Below, one piece after another: positions 43,601-53,409 of a stretch of DNA of 64,000 nt. The notes below the pieces were generated by a model that had not been told where the DNA came from, ran no database searches, and was given only the letters and a program-made list of their open reading frames with translations. A program made the position numbers and the translations under genes. Position 1 is the stretch's first letter. Every line of letters starts with the position of its first letter. The DNA is from Leishmania panamensis. Its lineage: Eukaryota > Euglenozoa > Kinetoplastea > Trypanosomatida > Trypanosomatidae. The stretch lies in assembly GCF_000755165.1 (NCBI RefSeq), contig NC_025879.1:1279123-1343122 (forward strand), in the 5' to 3' direction.

Positions 43601-44660
43601 CCAGGCGAATGAAGCGTTCTTTCAGCATTTTGACTGGACGAGCCTGCGCCAGCTGCTGGTGAACCTCGGTAGCGTCCGCACCAGCATGGTTGACATGGCG
43701 GAGCCGCAGCAGTCCGCTTCGGTGGGATCATTCTACAGTAGCTGGGCTGCACCACCGCAACTGGATGAGGCCACCTCGCTCTGTGTTCCGGGCAAGACAC
43801 ATAGTCAGCTAAGTACCGTCACGGGGCGAGCGCGCAGTCAAACGTCAATGGTACTATCTTCGCCGGTCCGTGACGCCAGCAGCGACGTATCGCGTCGACT
43901 ACTGGACAACCTACCTCTGGATACTTACGTACAGAGCGATCACAGTGCCGCTTCATCGCCATCGCTGCTACTCTGCAGTAAGTCGCCACCGACACGGCAG
44001 ACTCGCTTCCTGCAGCGCTGTCTGACGGACTTCCGGCGAGGCTACATTTGGGTCATCCATAGCGCCACATCGTACTTCGCTCCTGGGCAGCGGAAGACAG
44101 TCTGTTCCACACCATTCCGCCTGCTTGGTGCATCCTGGGAGCTGCGCATTGCCCCGCTCCCACGAGCACGTCACCATGGCGGCAACGCGCCTTCCACGCT
44201 GGTGGCGGCGCCGGAGATCAGCGAGAACATGATGACCACTGCGACATCTAGGTCAACATCGCCCAACTTGCTGGAAGGAGGCGACAGCGAGTTCAGTGGT
44301 GGCCAGGCATGTAGCTCGCCCCTTGTTTCACACTCCATGCAGGGGGACCACTACACCTTCACGGCAGACGGCGTCAGCAGCACTCTCGTGGCGGTGGTGC
44401 CGCCGCCCGACGAGGAGGAGGAGTGGCTGGGCCTCTTTCTCTTTCCGCTGCAACATCGTCTGCGCTTAAACTTCCGTGTTATCGTCTTCTCCGAGGTGGC
44501 GTGGACGGAGTGGCAGGTGACGGGGTGGGTGGCGCAGTTTGCCGGGAGGGGATGGGGTCTCTACCCCTTCCTGCACCGCAGAGAGCTGATGCGAACCGAC
44601 AAGCTGGCTCGTGATAACACGGTGAAGATTTGCATAGCCCCCACCAGCGACCTGTATTAG
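40668..44660 (+). CDS. B-box, coiled-coil, MATH-domain protein with N-terminal PARP-like domain, 1330 aa
   Basis: A multidomain protein that I do not know by name. In order: residues about 10-75, a possible ubiquitin-like fold; about 171-390, a region reading like a PARP catalytic domain (LLYYSNNAW near 203-211 for LLWHGS; FVFTSS near 274-279; HKVLLCEVAPGRR; GYDSV; ALPRYLL at 376-382), with the H-Y-E triad replaced by Y206, V275 and Q367; 390-770, Ser/Arg-rich disorder; 771-803, a B-box zinc finger (C771, H774, C783, C786, C791, C794, H800, H803); about 806-900, a coiled coil; about 1122-1328, a MATH/TRAF-like domain (YIWVIHS near 1126, then FRLLGASWELRI, ending WGLYPFLHRREL). The B-box/coiled-coil/MATH order is that of TRIM37, but there is no RING. 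The frame opens upstream only from a GTG, so ATG 40668 is the start. Likely a scaffold; an enzymatic role is doubtful. Confidence 0.88.
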   Translation: MAASSCASSPHMYLRIVVYCDDSQTPHTLPDVRVPWRVNEVWRFVESQVGQRAKVLSYWNYTHNRYELLRDVRDLLQADGRLLSRHPRTAPNGAATVTHADETTAPGSGDASVGGLDREGATLCIYCCQLWMETVLIQLEPVDKRRDREEYDELRSHVARWLGNKHVGFEVKEVVRIRCPFLTRMFDETRSTRLSSNREKVQLLYYSNNAWSVRDVLQYGFLLSNGVPKSLEAVPRGAETGLSTPAPPVPGAASASSSSLSPAPTPTNTLLTPFVFTSSMLSTRVKYMPANRVPHKVLLCEVAPGRRFMTDQGLTGENPDKQAFPIPAVKPPRGYDSVCYIRAKKQKTSLRTEEASEIAAEDLSLVQVQVQHSYQALPRYLLTVVPSAVTPSVQQHRESGWCATASPVRTPGTTAQAAAAREDGRRMSPAGQVRSRPSSPSPPSKHYNMKEWFKSSPRRRTVSMGSGMSTGWETSAATSSPQSARGMLREVRYADNSVPRQRAASDTIPGRASEAMRSRSDTSEQHRIARKGGVEDDIDNAVHHGRGGLIGSIELDTVGGRSTGTAGYGGRARRLPWTSGSCSADSGGFCSVSPKYDASYGSVRAASAPRAPPTQGASLLNPCAAQLSPSMNSAWATGGVAPSPSFNTAYYVPSCRDGLLYKGLPHGRSAKSRDATQPLVPAACGHGADRRAGSVGTPLPAALYGAPSRPPLLPQHEDAYVGSAMNGRDVVDLRQQTVSSAAQSALPSSASSTAPFSQPQAPPAAFNQFICETHPRQLQLLYCTACEELTCPYCASVGAHRTHVVVEAREKAAAVRAEAEALQEKLRYWLVQYRKTEEGLRAEQARYAARQRRDLRFVQRRFLTLKQALHQAECSITQTVQEAQCRPPLAEAAAMVAKYSQALAPIDAALRRYHSLVVASGGGSLTERTRGSMSSVPELLHFLCTTPPLIHQVQDSFAQHKDEERRLHDAIVDYETRSQANEAFFQHFDWTSLRQLLVNLGSVRTSMVDMAEPQQSASVGSFYSSWAAPPQLDEATSLCVPGKTHSQLSTVTGRARSQTSMVLSSPVRDASSDVSRRLLDNLPLDTYVQSDHSAASSPSLLLCSKSPPTRQTRFLQRCLTDFRRGYIWVIHSATSYFAPGQRKTVCSTPFRLLGASWELRIAPLPRARHHGGNAPSTLVAAPEISENMMTTATSRSTSPNLLEGGDSEFSGGQACSSPLVSHSMQGDHYTFTADGVSSTLVAVVPPPDEEEEWLGLFLFPLQHRLRLNFRVIVFSEVAWTEWQVTGWVAQFAGRGWGLYPFLHRRELMRTDKLARDNTVKICIAPTSDLY

Positions 44661-46922
44661 AGGTTTTTAGAGGTGAGGTGAGGCCCGACGAGGGAAGGTC
44701 TCTGTGCGAATCAGGAGTAAATACCTCTGTTTTCCTTTGCTTCGCTGTGCACCCCTCACCCCCTCTCTCTCTCTCTCTCGCTTCTCCCGCTCTTCTCTGC
44801 CACTGTATCTGTGCGCTTGTCTGTACGCCTGTGCATCCTCGTGGCACGCGTGTGCGACACTGGTGTCAGCTGTTGGAGGTTTCGCCTTTGCTTCCCTTCT
44901 TCGTCCTTACTCCGGCGTTTTTCGCTGCCTTGTGTCGCCTTCTCTTGTCTGTTCGCTCGCGTTGGCTTATTCCGTGGAATTCGTGATGGGCCGATGCACG
45001 ACGCCCTCATCTTTGTTGCAGCCAAACTCAGGAAATACGTTGTTTGCATCAAAGTGGTTGGCCGTACTTACCACAGCCGTTTTGTGCAAGTGCTCATGAG
45101 AGGGGCGGAGGGGAGGGGAGAGGACGCATTGTACACTACTCATCATCATGTCTTCAGGACAATGATGGCAGGCAAAGGCGGAGAAGGTAAAGACGACTGC
45201 GTGCCCTGCACATCTGCGATGTTCTTGGTGCCTCCTTATCTCTTGTGTCCTCCCCCTTTGAGCTCCATTAATATCTGCGCGTGTCCTGCCCGTCAAGCCG
45301 ATGTCTCTGAGTCTCTCTCGCCCTCGCGCGATCTCAACCTTTCTTTTGGTTTCACTGCGCCTTGGTGCCATGCGCAAGTGGAGACTTCAGTGGTCATGCA
45401 CGCTTGCACTGCTGCTGCTACTGCTGCTACCTTTCCTCGAACCACCGCATTCGCCGGTGCGTTGACGTGCCATGCTGCAATTCTTTCCTCCCTCGCTCCT
45501 CCTTTTCTGGACCTCAATTTCCTCTCGGCCGACACTGCAGGTGTCTACACCATATCACCCGTGTGCCCACACGTTTCCCTGCCTCTCTCTCTTTTTCCTT
45601 TTTCTCCACCCTGGCTACTCGCTCCCTTACCTCCTGTAGTATTACGGTATGCTGCTGTCACGCAGCCACAGACACCGAGGCTCGCTTTTCCAAGACATCA
45701 GGAGCATGAAAAGCGGGACGTTGAGTTGCGCATTGGAGTTCTCTTTTTTCTTTGCTTGTTTGTCTTCTCCACCCTTCGAGTCATCAGCGGGAGTATTCTT
45801 TGACTGCGTTGACACGGAAAGCTCGCTTCCCCCCCTTTCCCCCTTTCATGAGCTGCACTATCGGTCGTCATCGTCGTACCAGTGAGGTGGTGATTGTGAG
45901 ATAGCTGCGTTCAGCAATTGACCGTGCTAGACCACGTCCGCCATCACCACGGCTCCAGCACCACCACATTTCTGTTCTCTTCGGTGGTCGTTCTACGTGC
46001 GCGGAGTCCTGGCCTTTCCACGCCTGTGCACTTACGAATATCGTTTGCCCTCTTTTTCTGCTTTCCTGAGCACTTTCGCGGTGCCCCCGAACACGTTCTT
46101 CTTCGCTCTCTTCGCCCCACGCACGCAGGCAGCCACCAACACGCACTTTTTCTGGCGTTACGGACGTTCTGTCTGTCTGTCCATTTCATCGAGCTTGTGT
46201 TGCTGGTTCGTCTTCGACCCCTCTGCTTCATCTCACTCTCATTCGTTGTCTTTCTCTCTCTCTCCCCCTCCCTTTTTGCTGTGGCGTAACGTGGCGTGAG
46301 GGTTTTTTCGTTTTCGCGCTTCTACTCTCTTCTTGGGCTGCGCTGATTACAACAGAAGAGAAAGAGAAAGAGAAAGAGAGGCGCTGCGGCAGACCAAATT
46401 GTGAGCTTCTCGACCACCACTGCCGCTACTGTCGTCCCTTCGTCGGTGCATCTCTTCGTGTGAGTCGCGCCGTCACCTTTTCGTTTTCTTCGCGTTGAGC
46501 TTCGACCCTTCACTGCCACTCCTCCTCTTTTTTTCGTTCTGTGTGCGTGCGCGTGCGCTACCGCTCTCCCTCTTTCTCCGTTGTCACCCATTAACGACTC
46601 AAACTAAGTGACAGACTCCTGATCGTGCCGTCAACGACGTGGCCAGGGGTGCAGAGACGGTGAGTGAGCCGTATCAGCACATTTCACTTTTATCGTTCGT
46701 GTTCTCAGAGCCTTCTCTTTCCTCTTCGGCCACCGCCCTCCTCCCCCTTTCCCACCTCAGCAGCACATACCCGCAAAACATAAATTTAAAGCACTCCAAC
46801 ACACACCCGCAGCCCATTCCGGGTTTTCCTTCCCTGCTCGACGCCTTCGCTTTTTTTCTTTTTAATTTTTTCATCGCCTCACCTACACTCAAGCACCCCC
46901 GCGCACGCCGCAGGGAAAAGCG
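44661..46922 (+). other. Intergenic spacer, B-box/MATH gene to lipase
   Basis: No convincing gene is seen. A 330-codon open frame at 44811-45803 translates T/C-rich DNA and lacks domain-like sequence. A GAAAGA purine repeat lies at about 46355-46380. A T-rich tract at about 46850-46875 precedes AG at 46892-46893 and 46912-46913, the likely acceptors for the lipase gene. Confidence 0.65.
46355..46380. repeat. GAAAGA purine repeat
   Basis: About four hexamer units of AAAGAG on the + strand, a short purine-only run. Confidence 0.8.
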
Positions 46923-49352
46923 ATGTTGCGTCATCTGCGCATGGCTTCAGTCACAAAGAAGCTCCCCAGGTCGGAGGGACAGCTCTTTGGTATGATCCAG
47001 GAGTGGTGCCGTCCTCTCTATCGCTACCGCATACCGCATACCCCGACACCTCGTGACCGCGTGTGCACATGCGCCTACCCGCTCTACACCTTGCGTTCCT
47101 CTCGACGCTCTCCGTATGACGAGCCAACAATGTACGCGTCAGTGCACGAGACAATTTATGCGACCGGTGCTGACGCGCCATCCACCGGCGACACCCCCGC
47201 ATCCTCTTGGACGTCGTCTGGTTGCCTCTCGCCTGTCTACACCTCGACCACGACCACCGCGACAGGCGGCGTAGCCACCTCATCTTTCCTTTCCTCATTC
47301 CGAGGGCTGCCATCCCTGCGCGCCCGCTGGGCTGTGCGGCGACGAGGATTACGTCAGGTTGCTGTTCCCCCGACCACCCCAGCAGCAGCACCCCCGCAAT
47401 CGTCCGAAAGGTGTTATCGGTGCGACATATGCGACGGTCTGCAGGGCCGCGCAGAGGCGAGCAACAGCGCGCTGGCAACTTCTGGCAGTTCCGTTAGTGC
47501 TGGTATCAAAATGACAGCGCACCCAACCACAGCAACCACCACGTTGTCAGCTGAGTGGAATGAAGAGGACGAGGCTGGGGAGACTACTGGTGTCACGGCG
47601 GATTCGCCTGACAGCAGCCTGGACGAGCGCTACGGTTACACCATCTCCACCGACATCGCCAACACTGCCATGGAGGACGCCGACGTGGCGGAGCTGCGCC
47701 ACCTGGACCCTTTCCATGTCGAGGTCTTTGGAAGACCGTTATCGTCAGCGCTCATAAAGCGAATCGTACGGGAAGTGCAGGCACAACTCACCCGATGCGG
47801 CCTGCGCAAGCGAGACGCCTCGCGGTACGCTGCTCAGGCAGCCCTCAACAGCGAGATGAGTCTCCAGACGTACAAACTGTGGGTGCGTCAAGAGTCGCAT
47901 CGCATTCGTGAGAGACGGCTGCGGCTCACAACGCCTGCCGCTGCCATTGAATCTCCTTCATCGAAGTCTCAGCTCACGGTTGCATCGTCCGCGGTGATAA
48001 TCAAAGGCAAATTGGACACGCTCGACACCGCCTCCTACCTCGCCCGCTATGCAATTGCCGCCTACGGGTTGCCCTTTGAGCTTAACTACTTTTCTAGTCT
48101 GCGTGAGCTGGCGAAGCTCATGGCAGAGCCCCACCGGCGCTACGTCTGCGCCAACTCTGAGGAGCAACTGGAGTCAATGCGCCGCATGTTGCAGGGCGAG
48201 GAGCCAGATGCGCTGCTCGAGTGCGTGGCAAGTCGCTACTCGCTCCGCATAGGTCAAGCTTGCTGGTCCGTCTTTCTAGACCATGCTGCGCACCGTGTCG
48301 TGCTCACTTTCCGCGGCTCTCTGACACTGGCAGACATCGTGGTCGATGTGACAGAGGGCTACGCCAACGTTGTGCTGGAGCGCACCCCTTTGGATGGTGC
48401 GGTGGCGGCCACCGGCACAGACGCGTCGCAGCGACTGTGCACCGCAATCCCGCTTGGTTTTTACGAGTCGGTCGTCGAGGCGGGCGCTCAGCTCCTCCCT
48501 GTCCTGCGTACGATCCACACCCAGTACAGCGATTACGAGCTCTGCATCACTGGACATTCTCTGGGCGGCATCCAGGCCTCTCTCTTTCACCTCCTCTACT
48601 GTGGGCCGTGGCGTGCGACGCTGCACTCGTCAACGACGCTGCTGCGCCGAGCAAAAGCGCTCACGTGTCCCTCTTTGTTGCCTTCGGCCCCACCTTCTCC
48701 CTCTGCAGCGATCTTGTCTGGCAACATCGAAACCACAAAGGCCAGCACTGCCGCGCACGTGCCCTTTACCAAAATAGTTACTTGCACGTTTGGCGCTGCC
48801 CCAGTCGTGGAGCGGCGCGTCGTGCCGCTGCTGAATGCGTGGCTGCGCCAGGAGGAGCACCGATCTGGAAGTCGTCTTGTGACCTTTAGCAACGGCATGG
48901 ACGTCATATGCAGGCTGCAGTTGCGGTCGCTTCAGGACGTCTTTGTGCGGCAGTACGCGCGGCCGACGGAGGAGAGCTTGTTTGCCGGCGACAAGGCTGC
49001 TGGTGATGACACCGGCGCTGCGACGGCAGCGCCGGTGTCAGACAAGTCAGTGCCTCTCCTCGCGATTCCTGGGTTGCTGTACAACATGACGTCGGGGACG
49101 CGCCGCCGCCATCTCCTTGCTGTTCCGCTCACTGCCACTGCAGTGCGAGAGCAGGTGATCCTTATTCCCGAAGCGGTCTTGCACCACTATCCCTCGCTCT
49201 ACTTGCGCAGTCTTAACGACCTGCTGCGTCGGTATGGTGCTAAGTGGCAGTCTATGTACGAGGCCGCCGCGACAACGCCGACTGCAACGGCAACAGCAGC
49301 CGCTGCAGCAGTGCCGACAGACCACTCCTTACAGGGGAGCCAGGGCGAGTGA
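46923..49352 (+). CDS. Class 3 lipase, 809 aa
   Basis: A probable triacylglycerol- or diacylglycerol-type lipase of the alpha/beta-hydrolase fold. The lipase 3 core lies in the C-terminal half: VVLTFRGSLTLADIVVD with FRGS at 463-466, which contributes the oxyanion region, and the nucleophile elbow ITGHSLGGIQ with Ser546. ATFGAAPV-like sequence (TCTFGAAPVV) follows about 75 residues later, as in the family. I cannot fix the catalytic Asp and His with certainty. The N-terminal 300 residues are basic, then Ser/Thr-rich and probably disordered; there is no clear signal peptide or multi-span membrane region, unlike mammalian DAG lipases. The C-terminus ends in an Ala/Thr low-complexity tail. An internal 14-bp hairpin is encoded near residues 696-706. 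A second in-frame ATG seven codons in (46941) is an alternative start. Confidence 0.9.
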   Translation: MLRHLRMASVTKKLPRSEGQLFGMIQEWCRPLYRYRIPHTPTPRDRVCTCAYPLYTLRSSRRSPYDEPTMYASVHETIYATGADAPSTGDTPASSWTSSGCLSPVYTSTTTTATGGVATSSFLSSFRGLPSLRARWAVRRRGLRQVAVPPTTPAAAPPQSSERCYRCDICDGLQGRAEASNSALATSGSSVSAGIKMTAHPTTATTTLSAEWNEEDEAGETTGVTADSPDSSLDERYGYTISTDIANTAMEDADVAELRHLDPFHVEVFGRPLSSALIKRIVREVQAQLTRCGLRKRDASRYAAQAALNSEMSLQTYKLWVRQESHRIRERRLRLTTPAAAIESPSSKSQLTVASSAVIIKGKLDTLDTASYLARYAIAAYGLPFELNYFSSLRELAKLMAEPHRRYVCANSEEQLESMRRMLQGEEPDALLECVASRYSLRIGQACWSVFLDHAAHRVVLTFRGSLTLADIVVDVTEGYANVVLERTPLDGAVAATGTDASQRLCTAIPLGFYESVVEAGAQLLPVLRTIHTQYSDYELCITGHSLGGIQASLFHLLYCGPWRATLHSSTTLLRRAKALTCPSLLPSAPPSPSAAILSGNIETTKASTAAHVPFTKIVTCTFGAAPVVERRVVPLLNAWLRQEEHRSGSRLVTFSNGMDVICRLQLRSLQDVFVRQYARPTEESLFAGDKAAGDDTGAATAAPVSDKSVPLLAIPGLLYNMTSGTRRRHLLAVPLTATAVREQVILIPEAVLHHYPSLYLRSLNDLLRRYGAKWQSMYEAAATTPTATATAAAAAVPTDHSLQGSQGE
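49007..49040 (+). repeat. Perfect 14-bp hairpin inside the lipase coding region
   Basis: Arms 49007-49020 and 49027-49040 are exact reverse complements (left arm TGACACCGGCGCTG) with a 6-nt loop. The DNA encodes a small-residue linker (DDTGAATAAPVSD), so the protein may tolerate the symmetry freely. Confidence 0.85.
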
Positions 49353-50428
49353 GGGGTATGGGTGTGTGTGGGCTGAGAGAAGAGGGCTCGCAGGGCCCAG
49401 CAGCACTCCGGCCCACGCCCTTACCTCCTTTCTTTTCATAGCGTCTTTGTTGCCGCTGCCGCTGTGTGTGTGTTGCATTTCCTACCTCTTCCTCTTAACA
49501 TTTTTTTTCTCTTCATTTGTATAGTCTCGCTTTCGCTCTTCATTTTTCAAGCTTTCCTCTCACACTCTCCTCGCTTCCACTCTTGATGTCGGGCCTTTAG
49601 CCATCACAACGAAGTAGCGCGAGTACCATAGGAGGCAGGGGAGGGGAGGGAGTCGATAGTGAACTGCAAGCGTTAGACCGACCCACATCCTCCTCCCCGA
49701 TCCAGGACCCGAGCGTGTACCGGCAAGGGAATGTTGGGACGGTAGAAGCGAGAATGAGCAGCGAAAAAGGTGCCGTGTCATCACAGTTGCAAGCACTCGC
49801 CGCCCGCCCTCTTTGCTGTGCATCTTTCTAAGCTTTCTGGCGCGCCTTTTATGCTGCCCAGTTGGATGTATCTGCTGCTTACTCCTTCCCCCTTTTCGTT
49901 TCCTCCGTTCTCGTTGAACTCCCTCTCCCCCTCTCTCTTGCGCGCACCCATGCTAAACCTCTGTTGATGCAGTGCACGGCGCTGTTTCGCTTCACATTAG
50001 TTCTCCCTTTGTCTCACTCTTTGCCACGCCATCTTGTGTGGGTGGATGCCGAGTGATCCTTCTTTTCCCCCTACATGCACCAGCTGCTCCCGCCACTGCT
50101 CTCCTCTCAGTACACTTTGCCCTGCGGTCGCGTCTTGAACACGTGACTTGACGTCTTTCCTTCCTTTACCCGGAGGTGCTGCTCGTTGCGCTCATTCTCT
50201 CGTCTCTGAGTTGGCTGTTCTTGAAAAATTGCAGAAGTCCCTGTCGTCGTGACGGACAAGAGCCGCGCCAGTGCCTCGAACGAGCCCACCGTAGGCAGTA
50301 GTGGTAGTGGTAGCCCCTTCCCTACACTAGCTCAGCCTCCGCTATCGGGGTCGCCGTCCTCGTCCATAACGTGGCGCCAGTGTAGTTTTTCACGAGCGTG
50401 CCTTTTCAGATCCCTGGCGACAGCAGGT
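49353..50428 (+). other. Intergenic spacer, lipase to CLC
   Basis: No gene is seen. The spacer is T/C-rich, with candidate acceptors at AG 50233-50234 (5' UTR about 195 nt) and at CAG 50423-50425, immediately before the CLC ATG. The sequence 50249-50428 is open in the CLC frame but contains no ATG. Confidence 0.65.
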
Positions 50429-53083
50429 ATGAGTGCACGGTACGGCAATGCTGGCTCTAGCGGGGTACTTGACACGCCGTCCGCTACCTGCCGCAGGCGA
50501 GAGGCGGACGCAGCGACGGCTGCCTGGTTCTACGAGCTTAGGAGGGAGGTGGAGGAAGCCGGGGACGCCGCGGTAAATCGTTCTCGAGCGCCACTGTTTG
50601 AGAAGGCCCACCGCCCGCACGTGTTTACCGCAGAGGAGCGACGGCGCATGGATTGCTATGAGAGCATTGATTACGCCGAGGGTCAATCCCTCGTTCACCG
50701 CGTCAGTACTACTCGCCAAAGTCGGACGGACACGCAAGGGAGGCTGCGTCTGGCGATGTTTATCTTGATCGGCCTCGCCGTTGGCGGCTGGTCTCTTCTG
50801 CTGCTTCAGACACTAGACTACCTTGCGGAGGTGAAGCTGAATGCGGTGCAGGGGGTGGTGCGCAGCCGCAACAGCACTTATTCGCTGTTTAACGAGTCTA
50901 GCTTCTACATGTCGTCGCTGCGGAGCTCTGGAAACAAGAGCGGTGACGACGACAGCACTGCGATAGTGCTGCGCACGATATCGTGGTCAGCGCTGCTGCG
51001 CGGATGGATGCTGTACACGATGTGGGGCATGCTGATGGCGCTTCTGTCGTCTCTCTGCTGCCTTGTCATGCCGAGCGCCGCTGGCAGCGGTATCCCAGAT
51101 GTTATGGCGTACCTCAACGGCGTCATGTTCCCGCGCATCTTCAACGTTCGGAATCTGGTGATCAAGTCGCTCTCGTGCATCCTCGCAGTGAGTGCCGGTT
51201 TGCCAGTGGGAATAGAGGGGCCTATGATTCACATGGGGTCGCTTATTGGAGCCGGTCTCCCCACCGGCCGCAGCCGCTCTCTGAGGTGCAGCGCCACTTC
51301 CTTCTTTGATCAATTTCGAAATCCGCGCGATGGGCGTGACTTCATCTCCGCCGGCGCCGCTTGTGGCTTGACGAGCGCCTTTTCGAGCCCTCTGGGCGGG
51401 ATGTTGTTTGTCATGGAGGAGATGGCGACTCATTTCTCTGTACGTTTGGCGTGGCTCGTGTTTCTCTCCTGTCTCTCGTGCATGTGGATCATTCAGTCGT
51501 GCAACTCCTTTCTCTCCGGCTGGCATTTCCTCGATCGATCCGCCATGGCATTCGGTAACCTGCGTGAGGCCTCCATCGCGATGTTCTACATCGACACCGT
51601 GCCAGAGAACACGGTCCCCTTGTACACGTACACGTTCATTCCTACGGTGACGGTGGCGGTGTTGTCTGGCCTCTTGGCAGTGGCTTACACGATCAGCAGC
51701 ATCTGCTTCTCCCGGTGGCGCTCGCGCTACCTCTTCCCCACAGCGCTGTACCGCGTGCTGGAGCCGTGCGTATTCGCATCTCTCTTTGCCACAGCCTGCT
51801 ACGTGTTGCCCCTCTTCACACCATGCGTGCCGACCCCACAGCCGACGCGCGAGAAGAAAGAGGCCCTACACGTGGAGCTGTTCACCGCGTTCTGCGCGCA
51901 GCCGGAAACAACCCATCACCCGCTCGCCACCCTCACCATGACTAGCCCTTACAACCTGCTGCGCCTCTTGTTCTCGCGCCACTCCGCGGGGCTCTTTCCT
52001 GCTTGGTCGCTTCTCCTGCATCTCTCGATTTACATGGTTGGTTCCAGCTACGCTGGTGGCATGTTCATCTCCTGCGGCACCGTAATCCCGTCGCTGCTCA
52101 TCGGTGCTGTCGAGGGGCGCCTTATCGGGGTTCTCTTTCAGCGCCCGGTGTGGGCGGACGAGGGCGTGGTTGCCCTTATCGGGGCTGCCGCATACTTTGC
52201 CGGCATCTCCCGCCTTACCTTCGCCCTTGTCGTCGTCGTGATGGAGTTGACGGCGGATGTGTCGCACATTACGTGTCTCATGCTCGGTATCCTGCTCGCC
52301 AAGGGCATCGCGGACAAGTGCTGCCATTCCTTTTACCATGCCTCGTTGGAGGTGAAGGCTGTCCCCTTCCTTGAGGCCCAGGCGAGCATGCACCTACTTG
52401 ACACATACACTGCCCGCGACATCATGACGACCCCGGTTAAAGTGCTGGAGACGATGGACACGGTTCTGCACGTGCTCGAGGCGCTGACCATGACACGGCA
52501 CAATGCCTTTCCTGTCGTGCGAGTCGGTGAGGCGGACCAAACCTACGAGGGCATGATTACGCGCGCACAGCTTCATCTGCTACTCTGGGTCGTGTATCTG
52601 CGCCAGATAGATGATGTCGCAGAGGTACTCGTCGACAATGAAGGTAATGCCAGTGACGAGGCAGACAGCGTTGACGGCGCAACCGATGCGCGGAGCGGGA
52701 CGGCATCGGAGCAGGCCAGTTCTGAGAGCCTCATTCAATCCCACGTCACAGCAGCTGACCTGAAACGTGTGCACGAGTTTGTTTTCTGGAACCGCCTGCC
52801 GAGCATTCCCATGATGGAGTACCTGCCACTGTCTACCATTCGCTCGTACATAGACCTTCGTCCGTACGTGGACAGCAGCGCACCGTACGTGCAGCAAGGC
52901 GTTTGCGTCTCCAGGGCGTACTACACCTTTCGCCACTTGGGACTCCGCCACCTGCCGGTGCTTGATCGAAGACAGCGGGTGGCTGGGATACTCACCAGGG
53001 TGAGCTTTGTGGGCGACCGACTCATGGAGAAGGTTGGTGCACGAGCCGCTGGCGACTTTGTGGACATCGAGTGGAGAAGGTGA
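50429..53083 (+). CDS. CLC-family chloride/proton antiporter, 884 aa
   Basis: A voltage-gated-chloride-channel family protein, probably of an intracellular acidic compartment. A soluble N-terminus of about 105 residues precedes the membrane domain. The selectivity motif GSGIP is at 219-223, and GIEGP at 261-265 carries the gating glutamate E263. The segment GGMLFVMEEMATHF has E330-E331; the second glutamate matches the internal proton glutamate of exchangers (E203 in the E. coli protein), where channels have Val. A further GMFIS...P motif lies late in the membrane domain (SSYAGGMFISCGTVIPSLLIG). Two C-terminal CBS domains lie at about 662-720 and 820-875. The frame is open upstream only from a GTG at 50249, so the first ATG is 50429. 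The residues predict 2Cl-/H+ exchange rather than a channel. Confidence 0.93.
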   Translation: MSARYGNAGSSGVLDTPSATCRRREADAATAAWFYELRREVEEAGDAAVNRSRAPLFEKAHRPHVFTAEERRRMDCYESIDYAEGQSLVHRVSTTRQSRTDTQGRLRLAMFILIGLAVGGWSLLLLQTLDYLAEVKLNAVQGVVRSRNSTYSLFNESSFYMSSLRSSGNKSGDDDSTAIVLRTISWSALLRGWMLYTMWGMLMALLSSLCCLVMPSAAGSGIPDVMAYLNGVMFPRIFNVRNLVIKSLSCILAVSAGLPVGIEGPMIHMGSLIGAGLPTGRSRSLRCSATSFFDQFRNPRDGRDFISAGAACGLTSAFSSPLGGMLFVMEEMATHFSVRLAWLVFLSCLSCMWIIQSCNSFLSGWHFLDRSAMAFGNLREASIAMFYIDTVPENTVPLYTYTFIPTVTVAVLSGLLAVAYTISSICFSRWRSRYLFPTALYRVLEPCVFASLFATACYVLPLFTPCVPTPQPTREKKEALHVELFTAFCAQPETTHHPLATLTMTSPYNLLRLLFSRHSAGLFPAWSLLLHLSIYMVGSSYAGGMFISCGTVIPSLLIGAVEGRLIGVLFQRPVWADEGVVALIGAAAYFAGISRLTFALVVVVMELTADVSHITCLMLGILLAKGIADKCCHSFYHASLEVKAVPFLEAQASMHLLDTYTARDIMTTPVKVLETMDTVLHVLEALTMTRHNAFPVVRVGEADQTYEGMITRAQLHLLLWVVYLRQIDDVAEVLVDNEGNASDEADSVDGATDARSGTASEQASSESLIQSHVTAADLKRVHEFVFWNRLPSIPMMEYLPLSTIRSYIDLRPYVDSSAPYVQQGVCVSRAYYTFRHLGLRHLPVLDRRQRVAGILTRVSFVGDRLMEKVGARAAGDFVDIEWRR

Positions 53084-53386
53084 TCATGGCAACGAGCGGA
53101 CCGAGGAGCAGCAGTAGCAGTGCCACGGTTCCCTTAAGTGTCGTGGTCGTTCCCATCCACTCCCCCCCTTGCATCTCCTGCGCTGCTGTTCAGAAGATAA
53201 AAATGTTTACTGACATCTTTTCTCTTGTGTGCTGCTGCTGTTGCTGCCTGTATGCGTTATCGCCTATTCCCTCATGAAGTCCATGTGACGGCGCCAATAC
53301 CTCCACGCCCTGAGGCTTGTAGGCAGGGTTTGTGCGCTGAGCAATACCGGCCTGGTACGCTGAGTGGAAGAACAGAGTCGAAGAGC

Positions 53387-53409
53387 GGGAGAGGGAGGGG
53401 GGAGGGGGG
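53387..53409 (+). other. G-quadruplex-prone tract
   Basis: Four or more G-runs (3, 3, 6 and 6) separated by one to three purines, in the CLC 3' UTR on the transcript strand. A second G-rich block follows at 53434-53456. Predicted from pattern only. Confidence 0.6.

Noticed and set aside
44811..45803. 330-codon open frame downstream of the B-box/MATH gene
   Set aside because: It translates T/C-rich spacer into Ser/Pro/Leu/Cys-rich sequence with no domain or sustained coding-like composition, and no spliced-leader site fits it better than the neighbouring genes.
50249..50428. N-terminal extension of the CLC protein
   Set aside because: The upstream in-frame part has no ATG (it opens at GTG), so it cannot initiate normally in a kinetoplastid mRNA.
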